15,390 bases of DNA, taken from contig JBBHKE010001773.1 in the NCBI GenBank assembly GCA_037447655.1, forward strand, positions 1-15,390, written 5' to 3'. How positions within the stretch are numbered: position 1 is the first letter of the stretch; every line of letters starts with the position of its first letter. Source of the DNA: Zygnema cylindricum (Eukaryota; Streptophyta; Zygnematophyceae; Zygnematales; Zygnemataceae). Both the position numbers and the translations under genes were made by a program. This document shows, piece by piece, positions 1 through 8,251 of this stretch. The notes under the pieces were generated by a model. That model searched no databases and was not told the DNA's origin. It worked only from the letters and a program-made list of their open reading frames with translations.

Positions 1-150
1 GTACGGAGACCTATATTAGTGTAAGCATGTTTGCGACCGACATTTTTTTTTTCAAAGATCCAAATTACTATAACCAAACAATTAGACTGTATGATTTTTT
101 CCAAAATTTTCAAATTCTTAAATAGCGAACACCACGGTAATTATTTTTAT

Positions 151-191
151 ACGCTAAAAAAACTTACACGCTAATAACGATTGGCGGTGTA
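151..191. mobile_element. Orphan end of a TACACCG-type inverted-repeat element
   Basis: The stretch reads CGCTAAAAAAACTTACACG and then CTAATAACGATTGGCGGTGTA. This matches the right end of the short elements seen at 15083-15302 and 12091-12279 (GGCGAAAAAACATT, then CACTAATAGCGATTCGCGGTGTA). No convincing left partner was found within the window, so the rest of the element may lie before base 1 or be lost. The 150 bases before it are AT-rich with poly-T and show nothing else recognisable. Family membership is clear from the terminal word; the true extent is not known. Confidence 0.55.
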
Positions 192-237
192 GCGTTCATA
201 ACTCTAATTGTTTTTTTTTTTTTTTTACTCTAGTTTT

Positions 238-267
238 TTCTTTACTCTTATTACGATTTGCGGTGTA
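238..267. mobile_element. Second orphan end of the TACACCG-type family
   Basis: ACTCTTATTACGATTTGCGGTGTA is a diverged copy of the shared terminal word, again ending in GTGTA. Between the two ends, 203-237 contains TAACTCTAATTG and a run of T. That resembles the sub-terminal sequence just inside the left ends of the longer elements at 602 and 2190 (GAACTCTATTTGG, TAACTCCAATTAG). This may be a deletion product of a longer copy. The extent is uncertain. Confidence 0.45.
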
Positions 268-601
268 CCAAACTGTTTTTTACTTATGAAAAACAACCTA
301 TTTATAAAATTCAAGACAACATTTAGAAACTTTATCTCCAAGCTTTTACCCTTCAAATAAACATGAGAAAAATATTTCACACGAAGTGATTCCATTACAA
401 CAACGAAATGGTATCAATGTATTTTTACAAAGCACGATGGAAAGCCTTCTCAATACATGGAACAAAAAAGGCGACATCGAAACTGAAAACGGAACGAGTG
501 TCAAAACAAACAGAAAGAAAAAACATGTTGACAGAAAGAACATGGGAACAAGGCCAAGCAAACACAACACATTTAAGGTGACAACAAAAACAACTACATA
601 G
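268..601. other. Unassigned AT-rich spacer, no supported gene
   Basis: Open frames exist on both strands: 386-601 plus (71 residues) and 346-606 minus (86 residues). The plus frame translates to a Lys/Thr/Asn-rich chain without recognisable motifs. The minus frame is a Phe/Leu/Val-rich shadow of the same sequence. Neither has convincing codon bias or a domain. The right edge touches the element beginning at 602. No repeat or RNA gene was recognised. Confidence 0.5.
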
Positions 602-1109
602 TACACCGTGAATCGCTATAAGAGGTAAGAGTGATTAGTAAATAAACTAGTGTTATGAACTCTATTTGGGGTTCAAGCGCCTAACGACAACAATAATTAA
701 CGTTAATTTATACACCTGACACTAATTTGGATACACATTCCCATATTGTTGTCGAGATAGTCCGTGTTCACGATGCGTGAACATGTGAGAACAAATTCTC
801 TCAATTTTCCCTCGTCTTTATGATTGGGAATTAAACTTGAGTGCGCTTTTCCGTGGCTACGAACTCGATTTTATGTGTCAATGCCTTTTTCTAACACTTA
901 TTATGTACATCTGTACGAAATAATGAGCAGTTTAGTACGTACTGACATATTTTGTACATTACACAATTTAAAAACATTCGAAACTGGAGTAATTAAAGCT
1001 AGTTCAATTTTACCTAAAACAACGTAATTTTAAAAATTAGAGGCTTTTATTCGATTTTAGGTTCGAGGGTTAAAATTTGGGGGGGACGCTAATAGCGGTT
1101 CACGGTGTA
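602..1109 (+). mobile_element. Non-autonomous inverted-repeat DNA transposon, long family, copy 1
   Basis: The left end TACACCGTGAATCGCTATAAG at 602 mirrors the right end CTAATAGCGGTTCACGGTGTA ending at 1109, giving an element of about 508 bp. TA lies at both outer edges, which would suit TA target-site use as in Tc1/mariner; that superfamily assignment is inference. It is collinear with the copy at 2190-2711. Shared landmarks at nearly the same offsets are GAACATGTGAGA (779), CGTCTTTAT (813) and ATTTTAGGTTCGAGGG (1054). No transposase-like frame is present. The small frame at 824-1027 is not shared in a conserved way with the other copy and is not called as a gene. Confidence 0.75.
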
Positions 1110-2189
1110 GCTACCCAAAAATATTCTTACCTAACATAACTTCAATATCACTAAAGAAAAACAAAAAAACCCATAAATTTCATGCGCTCAACAGGGCAAA
1201 CTCAACATGTCATAAAAAAACGCCAACAATCCATATCAACAATAGTAGGTCGAAAGCGGACAGAAGGTTGCTCTTGCCATAAAGTCACCAAAAACAACCA
1301 ATGAAACAAAAATGTACGGTCATAAGCCAAAAGTATCCGAAGGCTACTCCTCTCGATAGAACGCAAACCACAAGTATGAAAAAACTCATATAAAACAATT
1401 ACGAAAGAACTAAACATCTCAATTGCCTTTCCATAGCATTGTGGTGAGCACAGTATATACCTCCTGCTTACCAACGCATGGCGCACCTACACGAACATGC
1501 CCAGCCCCCTAAGGGAATACTACGATCGTGGATTTAAAAGAAGAGGTATAGTTAGCAAACAAGTTAGAGAACCATATCACTTAAGAGAACAAAAAATGCA
1601 AGCACGAGCGGAATCACAAGGAAAAGTCTCAAAAAACTTGCAACAAATTATTATGACAAGTTTAGTATACATCATGATAAAGGTGGAGAGAATCAACATA
1701 TATTTGTTAAAAAAAAAGGGGGGATATAAGAGAATGCATAAAAAATGCATGGTTGGAAGGAGTATGCACTGTCTAAAATATTGTAGGTGGTGATAACAAG
1801 AGCAAGAGTATCATTGTCGAAAGAACGAGAAACAAACGTGGAGGCATCGATGCACAAATTTCTCAAGTAGTGAGCACGAGCCACATGTGACGTAGATATG
1901 AAATTCAACCCCATTCTCGAAAAGGAAGTGATGCTTGAATGCATCTCGTTGGTTGAAACTTGTGATAAAAAGACTCACAACCCAATAAAGTGTGAAAGAT
2001 GTCATTGAGGTAGTCATCGAAGTCAAATGAAGACGAGACAAAAGAAAGGATGGGTATAACCGTCTACAACGTCACAAAACATATGATGTCTACAACGTCA
2101 TACTAAAAAATGAGCGCTTACTATGTCACAAAATTTATCATTGTCTACATTGCCAAAAAAATTTTGTAACATTTAAACACCCCCAAAAC
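1110..2189. other. Unassigned stretch between two related elements
   Basis: No gene can be supported. Frames at 1202-1486 minus, 1497-1793 plus, 1693-1944 minus and 1811-2041 minus are short, overlap one another and match nothing I recognise. Reading the minus strand from about 2045 to 1200 gives several adjacent frame fragments with Cys, His and aromatic residues, so an eroded minus-strand gene or transposon ORF is possible but unproven. Near 2062-2150 the words CTACAACGTCA and GTCACAAAA recur two or three times as a small degenerate repeat. It is flanked by two copies of the same element family in the same orientation. Confidence 0.4.
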
Positions 2190-2711
2190 TACACCGTGGA
2201 TCGTTATTAGCGAGAAAAATAATTAGTGTAAAAAAAATAGTGTTCTTAACTCCAATTAGAATTGAAGGCCCTTTGCCATAAAAAAAATATATATAATTTA
2301 TCCACTATTGCTAATTGGGTACGCTTTCCCCATAGTGTAGCCGGTATAGCATGTGTTCACATTGAACATGTGAGACTAGGTGCGTGTGATTTCCCCCCGT
2401 CTTTATCACTCGGAATCAACTGTGAGTGAGCTTTTTAGTGTCGACGCACTCACTTTCAAGTGTTGACGCCTTTAACCGACACACTTTCTGTACAATTGTG
2501 CTGGAAATTGAGCAATTTTTGTACAGACTTACACATTTCGTACACTTCACTATTAAAAACTGTATAAATTATAATTATTAACGCTAATTAGAGAATACCT
2601 ATACTAACTAAAAAAAACAATTAGAGCTATTAATTTCATTTTAGGTTCGAGGGACAAAATTTGGGGGCGCCGAATTAGTGTTGTTAACGCTAATAATTTT
2701 TTCGCGGTATA
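2190..2711 (+). mobile_element. Non-autonomous inverted-repeat DNA transposon, long family, copy 2
   Basis: The left end TACACCGTGGATCGTTATTAG at 2190 pairs with the right end CGCTAATAATTTTTTCGCGG ending near 2711, where the last bases read GGTATA rather than GGTGTA. Length is about 522 bp. Internal landmarks shared with the copy at 602-1109, in the same order and spacing, are GAACATGTGAGA (2364), CGTCTTTATCACTCGGAATC (2399) and ATTTTAGGTTCGAGGG (2638). The copies have diverged strongly by substitutions and small indels, so both are old. No coding capacity is seen, so movement would have depended on a transposase encoded elsewhere. Confidence 0.75.
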
Positions 2712-2970
2712 CTGTGGAGAAACTTCACTACGAAACATTTTTTGTTCGCTAAGTTAATATTGCATGAGCACGTTCCCTAATTGGCTAAAATGTTCAATCA
2801 TTACGTTGCCAAATCATAAATCATAGTTCAAAAGTAGGCGTTTTTACGGTAGGCTTTTGGTTGGCACCTTTATCGTAAGTTGTGTTATGGGCTTTTCATG
2901 TGATCTTCTTAGATCGCTACTTTGATCACCGACCGTCTGATCTTTTGAATCTGACGGTGTAAATAAAACA

Positions 2971-3030
2971 TTTTGGTCCGAATATTTTAATTGGTCTAAT
3001 TTTTGGTCCGAATGTTTTAATTGGTCCGAA
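2971..3030. repeat. Two-copy 30-bp tandem repeat inside the hAT-like element
   Basis: TTTTGGTCCGAATATTTTAA plus ten bases (2971-3000) is followed directly by a second copy (3001-3030), with four differences. Within each unit the word TTGGTCYRAA appears twice, so the unit itself may have arisen from a roughly 15-bp duplication. Sub-terminal short repeats like this are common transposase-binding arrangements in hAT elements, but binding here is inference. The minus-strand frame 2844-3044 derives its repeated SDQLK-type peptide from this array and is not called as a gene. Confidence 0.7.
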
Positions 3031-3041
3031 TAGGTCAGAAT

Positions 3042-3671
3042 CATAGTTGTTCAAAACGTATTTTACGCACGTTTCGAACGCGGGTACAATACGTAGAAAC
3101 TGGAGAGGTCGATTTGAAAATAACGTTAATGAATTTTTTCTCGTACAAATCCGTACATTTTTAAAAAATTGAATTAAACATGTACCGCAGTTCGTACGCT
3201 TTCCGTTAAATGAGCGGTGAAAACAGTTTACTAACTACTGCCGTGGCGTCGGTAATGGCGTCTTCTGTGATTTTTTCGCGTTCAGCTGTTCAAGTAATAA
3301 TGGCGGCTTCTTTTCGAAATTTTAAGAAGACGCCCGTACAAAATTTGAACTCATGGCGCTCAAATAGTTTGACGCCGCAACGTCTCTTTTTGGAAATATT
3401 GGAAGACGTCACATTATTTTCCCGTACAATCCATGTACATTATGTTCGGTTTACTGAACAGAAACTACGGATACGTGCATCGTTTTTTTTTTTTTTAAAC
3501 TACCGTACAGTTTCCGTAAAAAATCTAACAGTAACAGTATTTTGTTTATTAGTTTCCGTAATATGTCAGTTTCAGTTTACAGTAGACGTTTTTTTGGGTA
3601 TTTTTAAAAAGTCACGTACAATACGTAGAAACTGGAAAAAAATGGAAAAAACCCGCGTATTGAACAACTAG
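3042..3671. mobile_element. Mutator-like MITE nested in the hAT-like element
   Basis: The left end CATAGTTGTTCAAAACG (3042) and the complement of the right end, CTAGTTGTTCAATACG (to 3671), form a terminal inverted repeat of about 16 bp. The 9-bp word GGTCAGAAT lies immediately outside both ends (3033-3041 and 3672-3680), a perfect target-site duplication. Nine bases is the usual size for Mutator-like elements; short terminal repeats and no transposase would make this a small non-autonomous member. Length is about 630 bp. An open frame of 153 codons at 3210-3671 runs through a poly-T tract to the very end of the element and has no recognisable domain, so it is treated as chance. Confidence 0.75.
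3084..3636. repeat. 21-bp direct repeat pair near both ends of the Mutator-like MITE
   Basis: The word GTACAATACGTAGAAACTGG plus A occurs at 3084-3104 and again at 3616-3636, identical and in the same orientation, each about 35-45 bp inside an element end. It is not part of the inverted repeat. Paired sub-terminal direct words could be protein-binding sites or a trace of how the element was assembled. Neither role can be proved from sequence. Confidence 0.65.
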
Positions 3672-3702
3672 GGTCAGAATACATTATGGGTCTTAAGGTC
3701 AT

Positions 3703-3723
3703 ATTGTATGTTTTGCATACAAT
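3703..3723. repeat. Short hairpin, 8-bp stem
   Basis: ATTGTATG (3703-3710) and CATACAAT (3716-3723) are perfect complements around the loop TTTTG. A further copy of the arm word, ATTGTATG, follows at 3730-3737. The hairpin lies just inside the right end of the hAT-like element. It lacks a following T-run that would suggest transcription termination. Confidence 0.55.
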
Positions 3724-3774
3724 AGGCATATTGTATGGGCCTACTTTCACCTACTTTTGAACTATGTCACAAAT

Positions 3775-4154
3775 GAATCACCCAGTAAAAAGTAGTGAGG
3801 CACAGACAAAAAGTCAAGATTTGCAGCATCAGCTGACCGACAACTGGACACATGATTTTTGTCGTTTTTATTTGTTGGACAGCAAACTAGCGCTAGAGTA
3901 GATGACAAAGTCAGCCAATCTATAGCCTTATGCACACGTCCAAAATCCTAACTATTATTTAAATGTACGAAAATTAATTGAAGACTGAAAGGTCAGTGTA
4001 GCGCATACAAATCTAAATCCTGAGCTGTAGAAATTTACTTGGTAGTATAATTTGCTAAGTACGAAAAAATATCTGCGCATACTGGCTGTTATACGGCCGT
4101 ACAGGTCAGAACATACATTACAAAAGTTTTAAATCTGAACGTTCGAATCAGTGC
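3775..4154. other. Unassigned spacer, nothing recognised
   Basis: About 380 bp of AT-rich DNA with scattered GTACG words and no open frame, repeat array or RNA gene that I could support. It separates the hAT-like element from the cluster of TACACCG-type elements. Confidence 0.4.
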
Positions 4155-4377
4155 GGAAAACTACGGACGTACGTACATGAAATTATTAATTTTGTCTCTT
4201 AAAACATCTTTTCTCCGTACATACATGTCGGATTGGGGATCTGACGGTTGCGATTGAAAGGTTGTATTCTCAGCTTACGAATGGCGGTCTTAAATTGAAA
4301 ACTGGACAAATGTGTACGGAGATAAGTTGTTTTCAGTGGCGAAAAAAACATACACGCTAAATACCATCGACGGTGTA
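4155..4377 (-). mobile_element. Short TACACCG-family MITE, copy 1 (left end degraded)
   Basis: The right part GTGTACGGAGATAAGTTG, GTGGCGAAAAAAACATACACG and CGACGGTGTA (to 4377) and the left part TCTTAAAACATCTTTTCTCC (about 4197) are inverted copies of each other. The core carries ATCTGACGGTTGCGATTGAAAG and GGCGGTCTTAAATTGAAAAC, the reverse complement of the core in the copies at 12091 and 15083, so this copy is reversed relative to them. The outermost left bases (4155-4196) are too altered for an exact start. No coding capacity. Confidence 0.7.
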
Positions 4378-4380
4378 CTG

Positions 4381-4922
4381 TACACCGCGCATCGTTATTT
4401 GTGTCAACGACACTAATTTGGGTTCTTAAAATTTTGATTTTTTTCCTCGAATAGGATACATGATATTAATTTTTCCTTGACGTTAATTAAGGTACCGTAC
4501 AAAATAGCGTAAAGGACGAATTACAATAATATCTAAATAGTGCGGTGTACGGTCGATGTCAGACCGTACACAAATGTACCTTTTCAAGTGAAAAATTTAC
4601 AACAAATGAGTTAAATCAGACGCGCACGCGTAGGATCGTGCGCTAAAAAAACGGGATTGTTCTGACACGTAAATTAGTCTTACATGTACGGATATTTAAA
4701 TTTCACGACGGCGTACGATTATTGATTATTTTGTACGGATACATATATTACTGTATATAATTGTACAACGAATATTCCATTTTTGCTGTTCCAAAATTAG
4801 CATAAACGCCGAAATAAGAATACACCTTTATAAAAAAAAAACAAAAAACTTAATTAGCGTAATGACGGTATATTTACTTCCACACTATTTAAACTTTGAC
4901 ACTAATAACGATGCGCGGTGTA
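4381..4922. mobile_element. TACACCG-type element, 542 bp, abutting the short MITE
   Basis: The left end TACACCGCGCATCGTTATTTG (4381) pairs with the right end CACTAATAACGATGCGCGG then TGTA (4922). Only CTG separates it from the previous element's terminal TA, so two family members sit end to end. I see little interior similarity to the long copies at 602 and 2190 beyond the ends, so this may be another sub-family. The interior has many GTACGG words and two hairpins. The frame at 4862-5059 crosses the element edge and is not called as a gene. Confidence 0.65.
4545..4571. repeat. Perfect 10-bp stem hairpin inside the 542-bp element
   Basis: GTGTACGGTC (4545-4554) and GACCGTACAC (4562-4571) are perfect complements around a 7-base loop. 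It begins with GCGGTGTAC, like an element end, so it may mark the scar of another family member. About 50 bp on, GCGCACG and CGTGCGC (near 4622-4643) form a second, 7-bp stem. Confidence 0.6.
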
Positions 4923-5212
4923 GTGTTGGGTATCGGGTAAATTCATATCACGATAATCTCGATATTCAATATATCGAATATCGATCGAGCAGAATCCTCG
5001 ATATATCGTACCGGGACCAACATAAACCTTCGCGATATATAGTATTTTTTTATATTTAATATTTTATATTTCTATATAATATGTAATTTTAACGAAAAAG
5101 ACAAATTGTCTGATACGCCACGTACGACATGATTTTCGTTCCGTGACTTAAAGGTATACGCCGCAAAATGTTACCGACAAAAAAGTACTTATTCTGTAAT
5201 TCATATAATTAC
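4923..5212. repeat. AT-rich spacer with TCGATAT imperfect palindrome
   Basis: A 26-bp imperfect palindrome at 4959-4984 is built of TCGATATTC and GAATATCGA arms. A further CGATATATCG (5004-5013) and CGCGATATAT (5031-5040) lie downstream. The cluster of CGATA words could be the remains of a transposon end, but no partner was found. The rest is T-rich with no gene. Confidence 0.45.
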
Positions 5213-5883
5213 TTAGGGCATGGTTACATCAGGAGGTCTCTGTAATAGTACGGACATCAAAAATTCTGTATTACAGAGGCCTCGGTTACATCCCGTATCG
5301 TTTGTAAATAAGAATTTACATACGTGTTGGTTTTTTAGTGGTTCCACGTAAGTCGACGATCAAATCTCTAAAATCGCAAAGATTTGAAAACCGACCATTT
5401 TCGTATGCAAATCCGTACTTGCGTACTTCGCACGTGTAATTCGCAAGTGTACAGCGTCAATGTACCTCAGAGATCTCCTTCACTCTGCTGACTTTCAGGA
5501 AAAAAACGTATTTCTTTTCGGCAAAGATTTTACGGTCACCTTGTCAGAAGGCACGTGACTTTGGGGGCGTGTGAAAATTTTCTTTTTTCATCGACGCACG
5601 TGTCTATCGTCCAAGTGTAACGAATTGACTGGTTCTGTATTGGTGAACCCACCTCCGCGAGGTGGGTTCACCAATAAGAGGCGGATGGAGCGATTGCTTC
5701 GCAGATGAAGACCAAAATGTAATCGGACGGTCAACGTCTTCTCCCGGATACTTGGAGAATCGTAATCATATTTTCTGTAATGTTGTTTTCAAGAAACTCA
5801 CGAAAATATAGTACGGCATGGTACGGGCAAGTACAAAATTCTGTATTAAACCTCACTTTTCGTCTGATGTAACCATACCCTTA
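5213..5883. mobile_element. PIF/Harbinger (Tourist-like) MITE with TTA duplication
   Basis: The element starts GGGCATGGTTACATCAG (5216) and ends with the complement of GGGTATGGTTACATCAG (5880): a 17-bp terminal inverted repeat with one mismatch. TTA lies flush outside both ends (5213-5215 and 5881-5883). A 3-bp TWA duplication with G-rich termini is the known signature of PIF/Harbinger elements. Length between duplications is 665 bp with no transposase. The left part holds its own inverted repeat (GAGGTCTCTGTAATA near 5234 against TATTACAGAGGCCTC near 5268). The word AAATTCTGTATTA recurs near the two ends. The centre holds a perfect palindrome. Confidence 0.85.
5639..5675. repeat. Perfect 17-bp stem palindrome with 3-base loop
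   Basis: ATTGGTGAACCCACCTC (5639-5655) pairs perfectly with GAGGTGGGTTCACCAAT (5659-5675) around CGC. It lies inside the Harbinger-like element, well away from its ends. Its tip (CACCTCCGCGAGGTG) nearly repeats the tip of the palindrome at 6727-6770 (CACCTCGCGAGGTG). Perfect pairing in otherwise decayed DNA suggests recent origin or continuing correction. It is not a bacterial-type terminator in this eukaryotic context. Confidence 0.75.
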
Positions 5884-6456
5884 TTAACATGTGAAGCTAA
5901 AAGCACAGAAAGTTCAAAGCACAGCTCAGGAAAGTGTAATCATAACGCACGATCTTTTTTCACCTAATTTGGCATCTTTCATAACTCCAAAACAGGTGTC
6001 ATTATTTTTGTAAGCTACGCTCCAAGCCTACAGGACATGCGTACAGCTACTCTTTGTTGGGAGCAAGCGTTGCTGTTTTCGAGCAGGAATTACAAATGTG
6101 ACGTATTCGTACATTACCGGTCATATCTGCCTGTTAAAATAAAGCTGTTTTCATTTTTGACAGGTGCAAAACGACAGCACACGTGAAAGCTAGCGAGAAT
6201 TAGAATCTGACACGTGCAGCCGCCCTTAATTATTTCGCCAAGCAAATCCCATTCCGAAAGTACAATAGTACATCAATCCCATCATTTGGCGTGGGTTTGA
6301 GCAGAATCCAATATTCTGATTTTATGCTGTCCGACCAGAGAACAAAAGTAGATCGCTATAATAAAATGCATTTAATACGCACTAAATAAAACAAGGTATA
6401 TAGTGCGCGTGCGCGCTACACACATTTAAAGTGAACATGAATCGCAGTCAGAACAG
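5884..6456. other. Unassigned spacer, nothing recognised
   Basis: About 570 bp with CACGTG words near 6179 and 6211 and otherwise mixed composition. No open frame of useful length, no repeat array and no RNA gene. The CACGTG words are G-box-like, but without a gene nearby I do not call them regulatory. Confidence 0.4.
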
Positions 6457-6508
6457 TACACCGTGTTTCGTTATTAGTGTTAATAATTTTTTCGCCACTT
6501 AAGGGTAC
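6457..6508. mobile_element. Orphan left end of the TACACCG family
   Basis: TACACCGTGTTTCGTTATTAG followed by TGTTAATAATTTTTTCGCC and ACTTAA is one of the best preserved family ends in the window and matches the short elements (TTTTTTCGCCACTTAAAACATC). After ACTTAA the sequence diverges. No matching right end was found nearby. The element may be truncated, or its interior may have been replaced by later insertions. Confidence 0.65.
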
Positions 6509-6639
6509 TTTCGCATGTGCTAAAGTTACAGTTATTCTCTTTCGTTTTCCTCCATAACTTAGAAAAAAACGATAAAATCAGCAGCCGTACCAAAAAAATG
6601 AAATTAACACCGTACAAGTTACGTTTCCTTACAACTTTA

Positions 6640-6770
6640 AATGTACTGCAGTTTGTCGTCTAGCGTGAAGTAGTTTGTCGTCTAGCGCATTTCAACCCAC
6701 TTTTGCGTCCTTCCAGCTCATCTTCAAACTATATTTCAAATCACCTCGCGAGGTGATTTTAAATATAGTT
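6640..6770 (-). repeat. Hairpin-bearing dispersed repeat, copy 1
   Basis: A 44-bp palindrome (6727-6770) has arms AACTATATTTCAAATCACCTCG and the complement, one mismatched pair and no loop. Beside it, read on the minus strand, are AGTTTGAAGATGAGCTGG (6730 to 6713) and later GACAAACTGCAGTACATT (6657 to 6640). The same order (hairpin, AGTTTGAAGATGA, GACAAC...AGTACATT) is found at 12971-13079. An internal 22-bp duplication lengthens this copy. The repeat class is not recognised. Confidence 0.6.
6651..6687. repeat. 22-bp tandem duplication
   Basis: GTTTGTCGTCTAGCG occurs at 6651-6665 and again at 6673-6687, a period of 22 bp with about 1.7 copies. It lies inside the hairpin-bearing repeat and is absent from the other copy, so it probably arose after the two copies separated. 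Confidence 0.7.
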
Positions 6771-7260
6771 CCAGGATACGAGCGAATAGACAGACGCTGT
6801 AACACGTGCCGGAGGATTTTTACAATTCTCGTGCACGGAGTACCAAAAAAAAAACCAACTGCACGTTTACGGCCTGTACGTACCGTATTCCGTGCGTTGT
6901 TTTCCGTACAGGGGCTATGGAGGGGTCTCGGCCAACGGACGCCATTTCGCAAAAGCGTGAACGCGCCTCCTTCCTTCCCCTCATACCCTTCCTCAACGCT
7001 CTCTATCGTAACACTCCTCTCTCAAACACACGTGCCTTCACACATAAGGCGTAGGAAAAACATTGGGCACCTTTCGACAAGCGGGAAGACGAAAAAAAAA
7101 ACCGCATTTATGTGCAACAGCGTAAGGTATTTCATGATTTCTTCATAATGAATAGCAAATGTCATATTCTTCATTGTTGTACCTTCTTTATATGTTTTGT
7201 AGTAGCTTTTTGGTGTTTCTGATTAAAAACTTGTTTATATATCATGTGTATTTTTGCATA
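6771..7260. other. Unassigned region with overlapping chance frames
   Basis: Frames at 6675-7148 plus (157 residues), 6692-6952 minus and 6806-7054 plus overlap in different frames, begin within or beside the palindrome repeat, and contain poly-A derived Lys runs and Ser/Pro-rich stretches. No domain, signal peptide or splice pattern was convincing. From about 7130 the DNA becomes very AT-rich leading into the microsatellites. Confidence 0.4.
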
Positions 7261-7388
7261 TTATGTGTGTGTACATGTATATATATAGAGAGAGATGTAA
7301 TTATACATGTAGAGCTGTATATATACATATAAGATGTATATAAATATATATATAGTCATGATATACATAATAGTATGATACATATAAT

Positions 7389-7611
<223 letters not shown>

Positions 7612-7631
7612 ATAGATATATATACAAATGT

Positions 7632-7790
7632 GTATGCATGTATTTGGCTGGCAGGCAGACATGCAGGCGGTTGGCAGACATATTATATATATGTAGTTGG
7701 CTGGCAAGCAGGTAGGCAGGCGGTTGGCAGGCAATTAAAGAGGCAGTTAACAGGCAGGCTGTTGGCAGACTATATAAATAAAGTCGTACA
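7632..7790 (+). repeat. GGCAG-type minisatellite, longest block
   Basis: Irregular repeats of the core GGCAG with spacers, e.g. GGCTGGCAGGCAGACATGC, AGGCGGTTGGCAGAC and AGGCAGGCTGTTGGCAGAC. A period of roughly 4 (GGCA) within a higher-order unit ending GTTGGCAGAC can be seen. A short TA tract (7683-7692) interrupts it. No coding sense. Confidence 0.8.
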
Positions 7791-7850
7791 GATACATATC
7801 TTTAGATATGTATACAGATGTATATGTATGTATTTGGCCGTTAGGCAGAC

Positions 7851-8065
<215 letters not shown>

Positions 8066-8110
8066 ATTTATATATATACATCGATATATACATATATATA
8101 CATATACACA

Positions 8111-8114
<4 letters not shown>

Positions 8115-8190
<76 letters not shown>
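8115..8190. repeat. (TA)n microsatellite, about 76 bp
   Basis: Uninterrupted TA run that switches directly to a CT tract at 8191. It is preceded by degenerate TATATACATATACACA sequence. Confidence 0.95.
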
Positions 8191-8191
<1 letters not shown>

Positions 8192-8251
8192 TCTCTCTAT
8201 CTCTCTCTCTCACTCTCTCTACTCTCTTTCTCTCCCTCTCTCTCTCTCTCT
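8191..8251. repeat. (CT)n microsatellite
   Basis: Polypyrimidine run of CT units with a few interruptions (CTAT, CACT, CTACT, TTTCTCTCCC). Directly joined to the TA tract. Polypurine/polypyrimidine tracts of this kind can adopt triplex structure; no gene is near enough to call it regulatory. Confidence 0.9.

Larger units (their letters stand above)
2822..3766. mobile_element. hAT-like MITE carrying a nested insertion
   Basis: Terminal inverted repeats of 19 bp, CATAGTTCAAAAGTAGGCG at 2822-2840 and its complement at 3748-3766, match at 18 positions. Flush outside them are TCATAAAT (2814-2821) and TCACAAAT (3767-3774), an 8-bp direct repeat with one mismatch. An 8-bp target duplication is typical of the hAT superfamily. 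The terminal bases CATAG come close to, but do not fully fit, the usual hAT end pattern. Without the nested element at 3042-3671 and its duplicated target, the original would be about 306 bp. No transposase is encoded. Confidence 0.75.

Noticed and set aside
3210-3671. 153-codon plus-strand frame
   Set aside because: It is confined to a Mutator-like MITE, crosses a poly-T tract and has no motif.
5639-5675. Palindrome considered as a transcription terminator
   Set aside because: The setting is eukaryotic, there is no T-run after the stem and no gene upstream.
6727-6770. Long palindrome considered as a microRNA precursor
   Set aside because: The stem is only about 22 bp with no loop, too short for a typical plant precursor; a dispersed repeat explains it better.
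6675-7148. 157-codon plus-strand frame sharing the peptide IFKLYFK with the minus strand near 13000
   Set aside because: The shared peptide comes from a shared DNA hairpin repeat in which self-complementarity, not coding, explains the conservation; overlapping frames compete and poly-A runs interrupt it.
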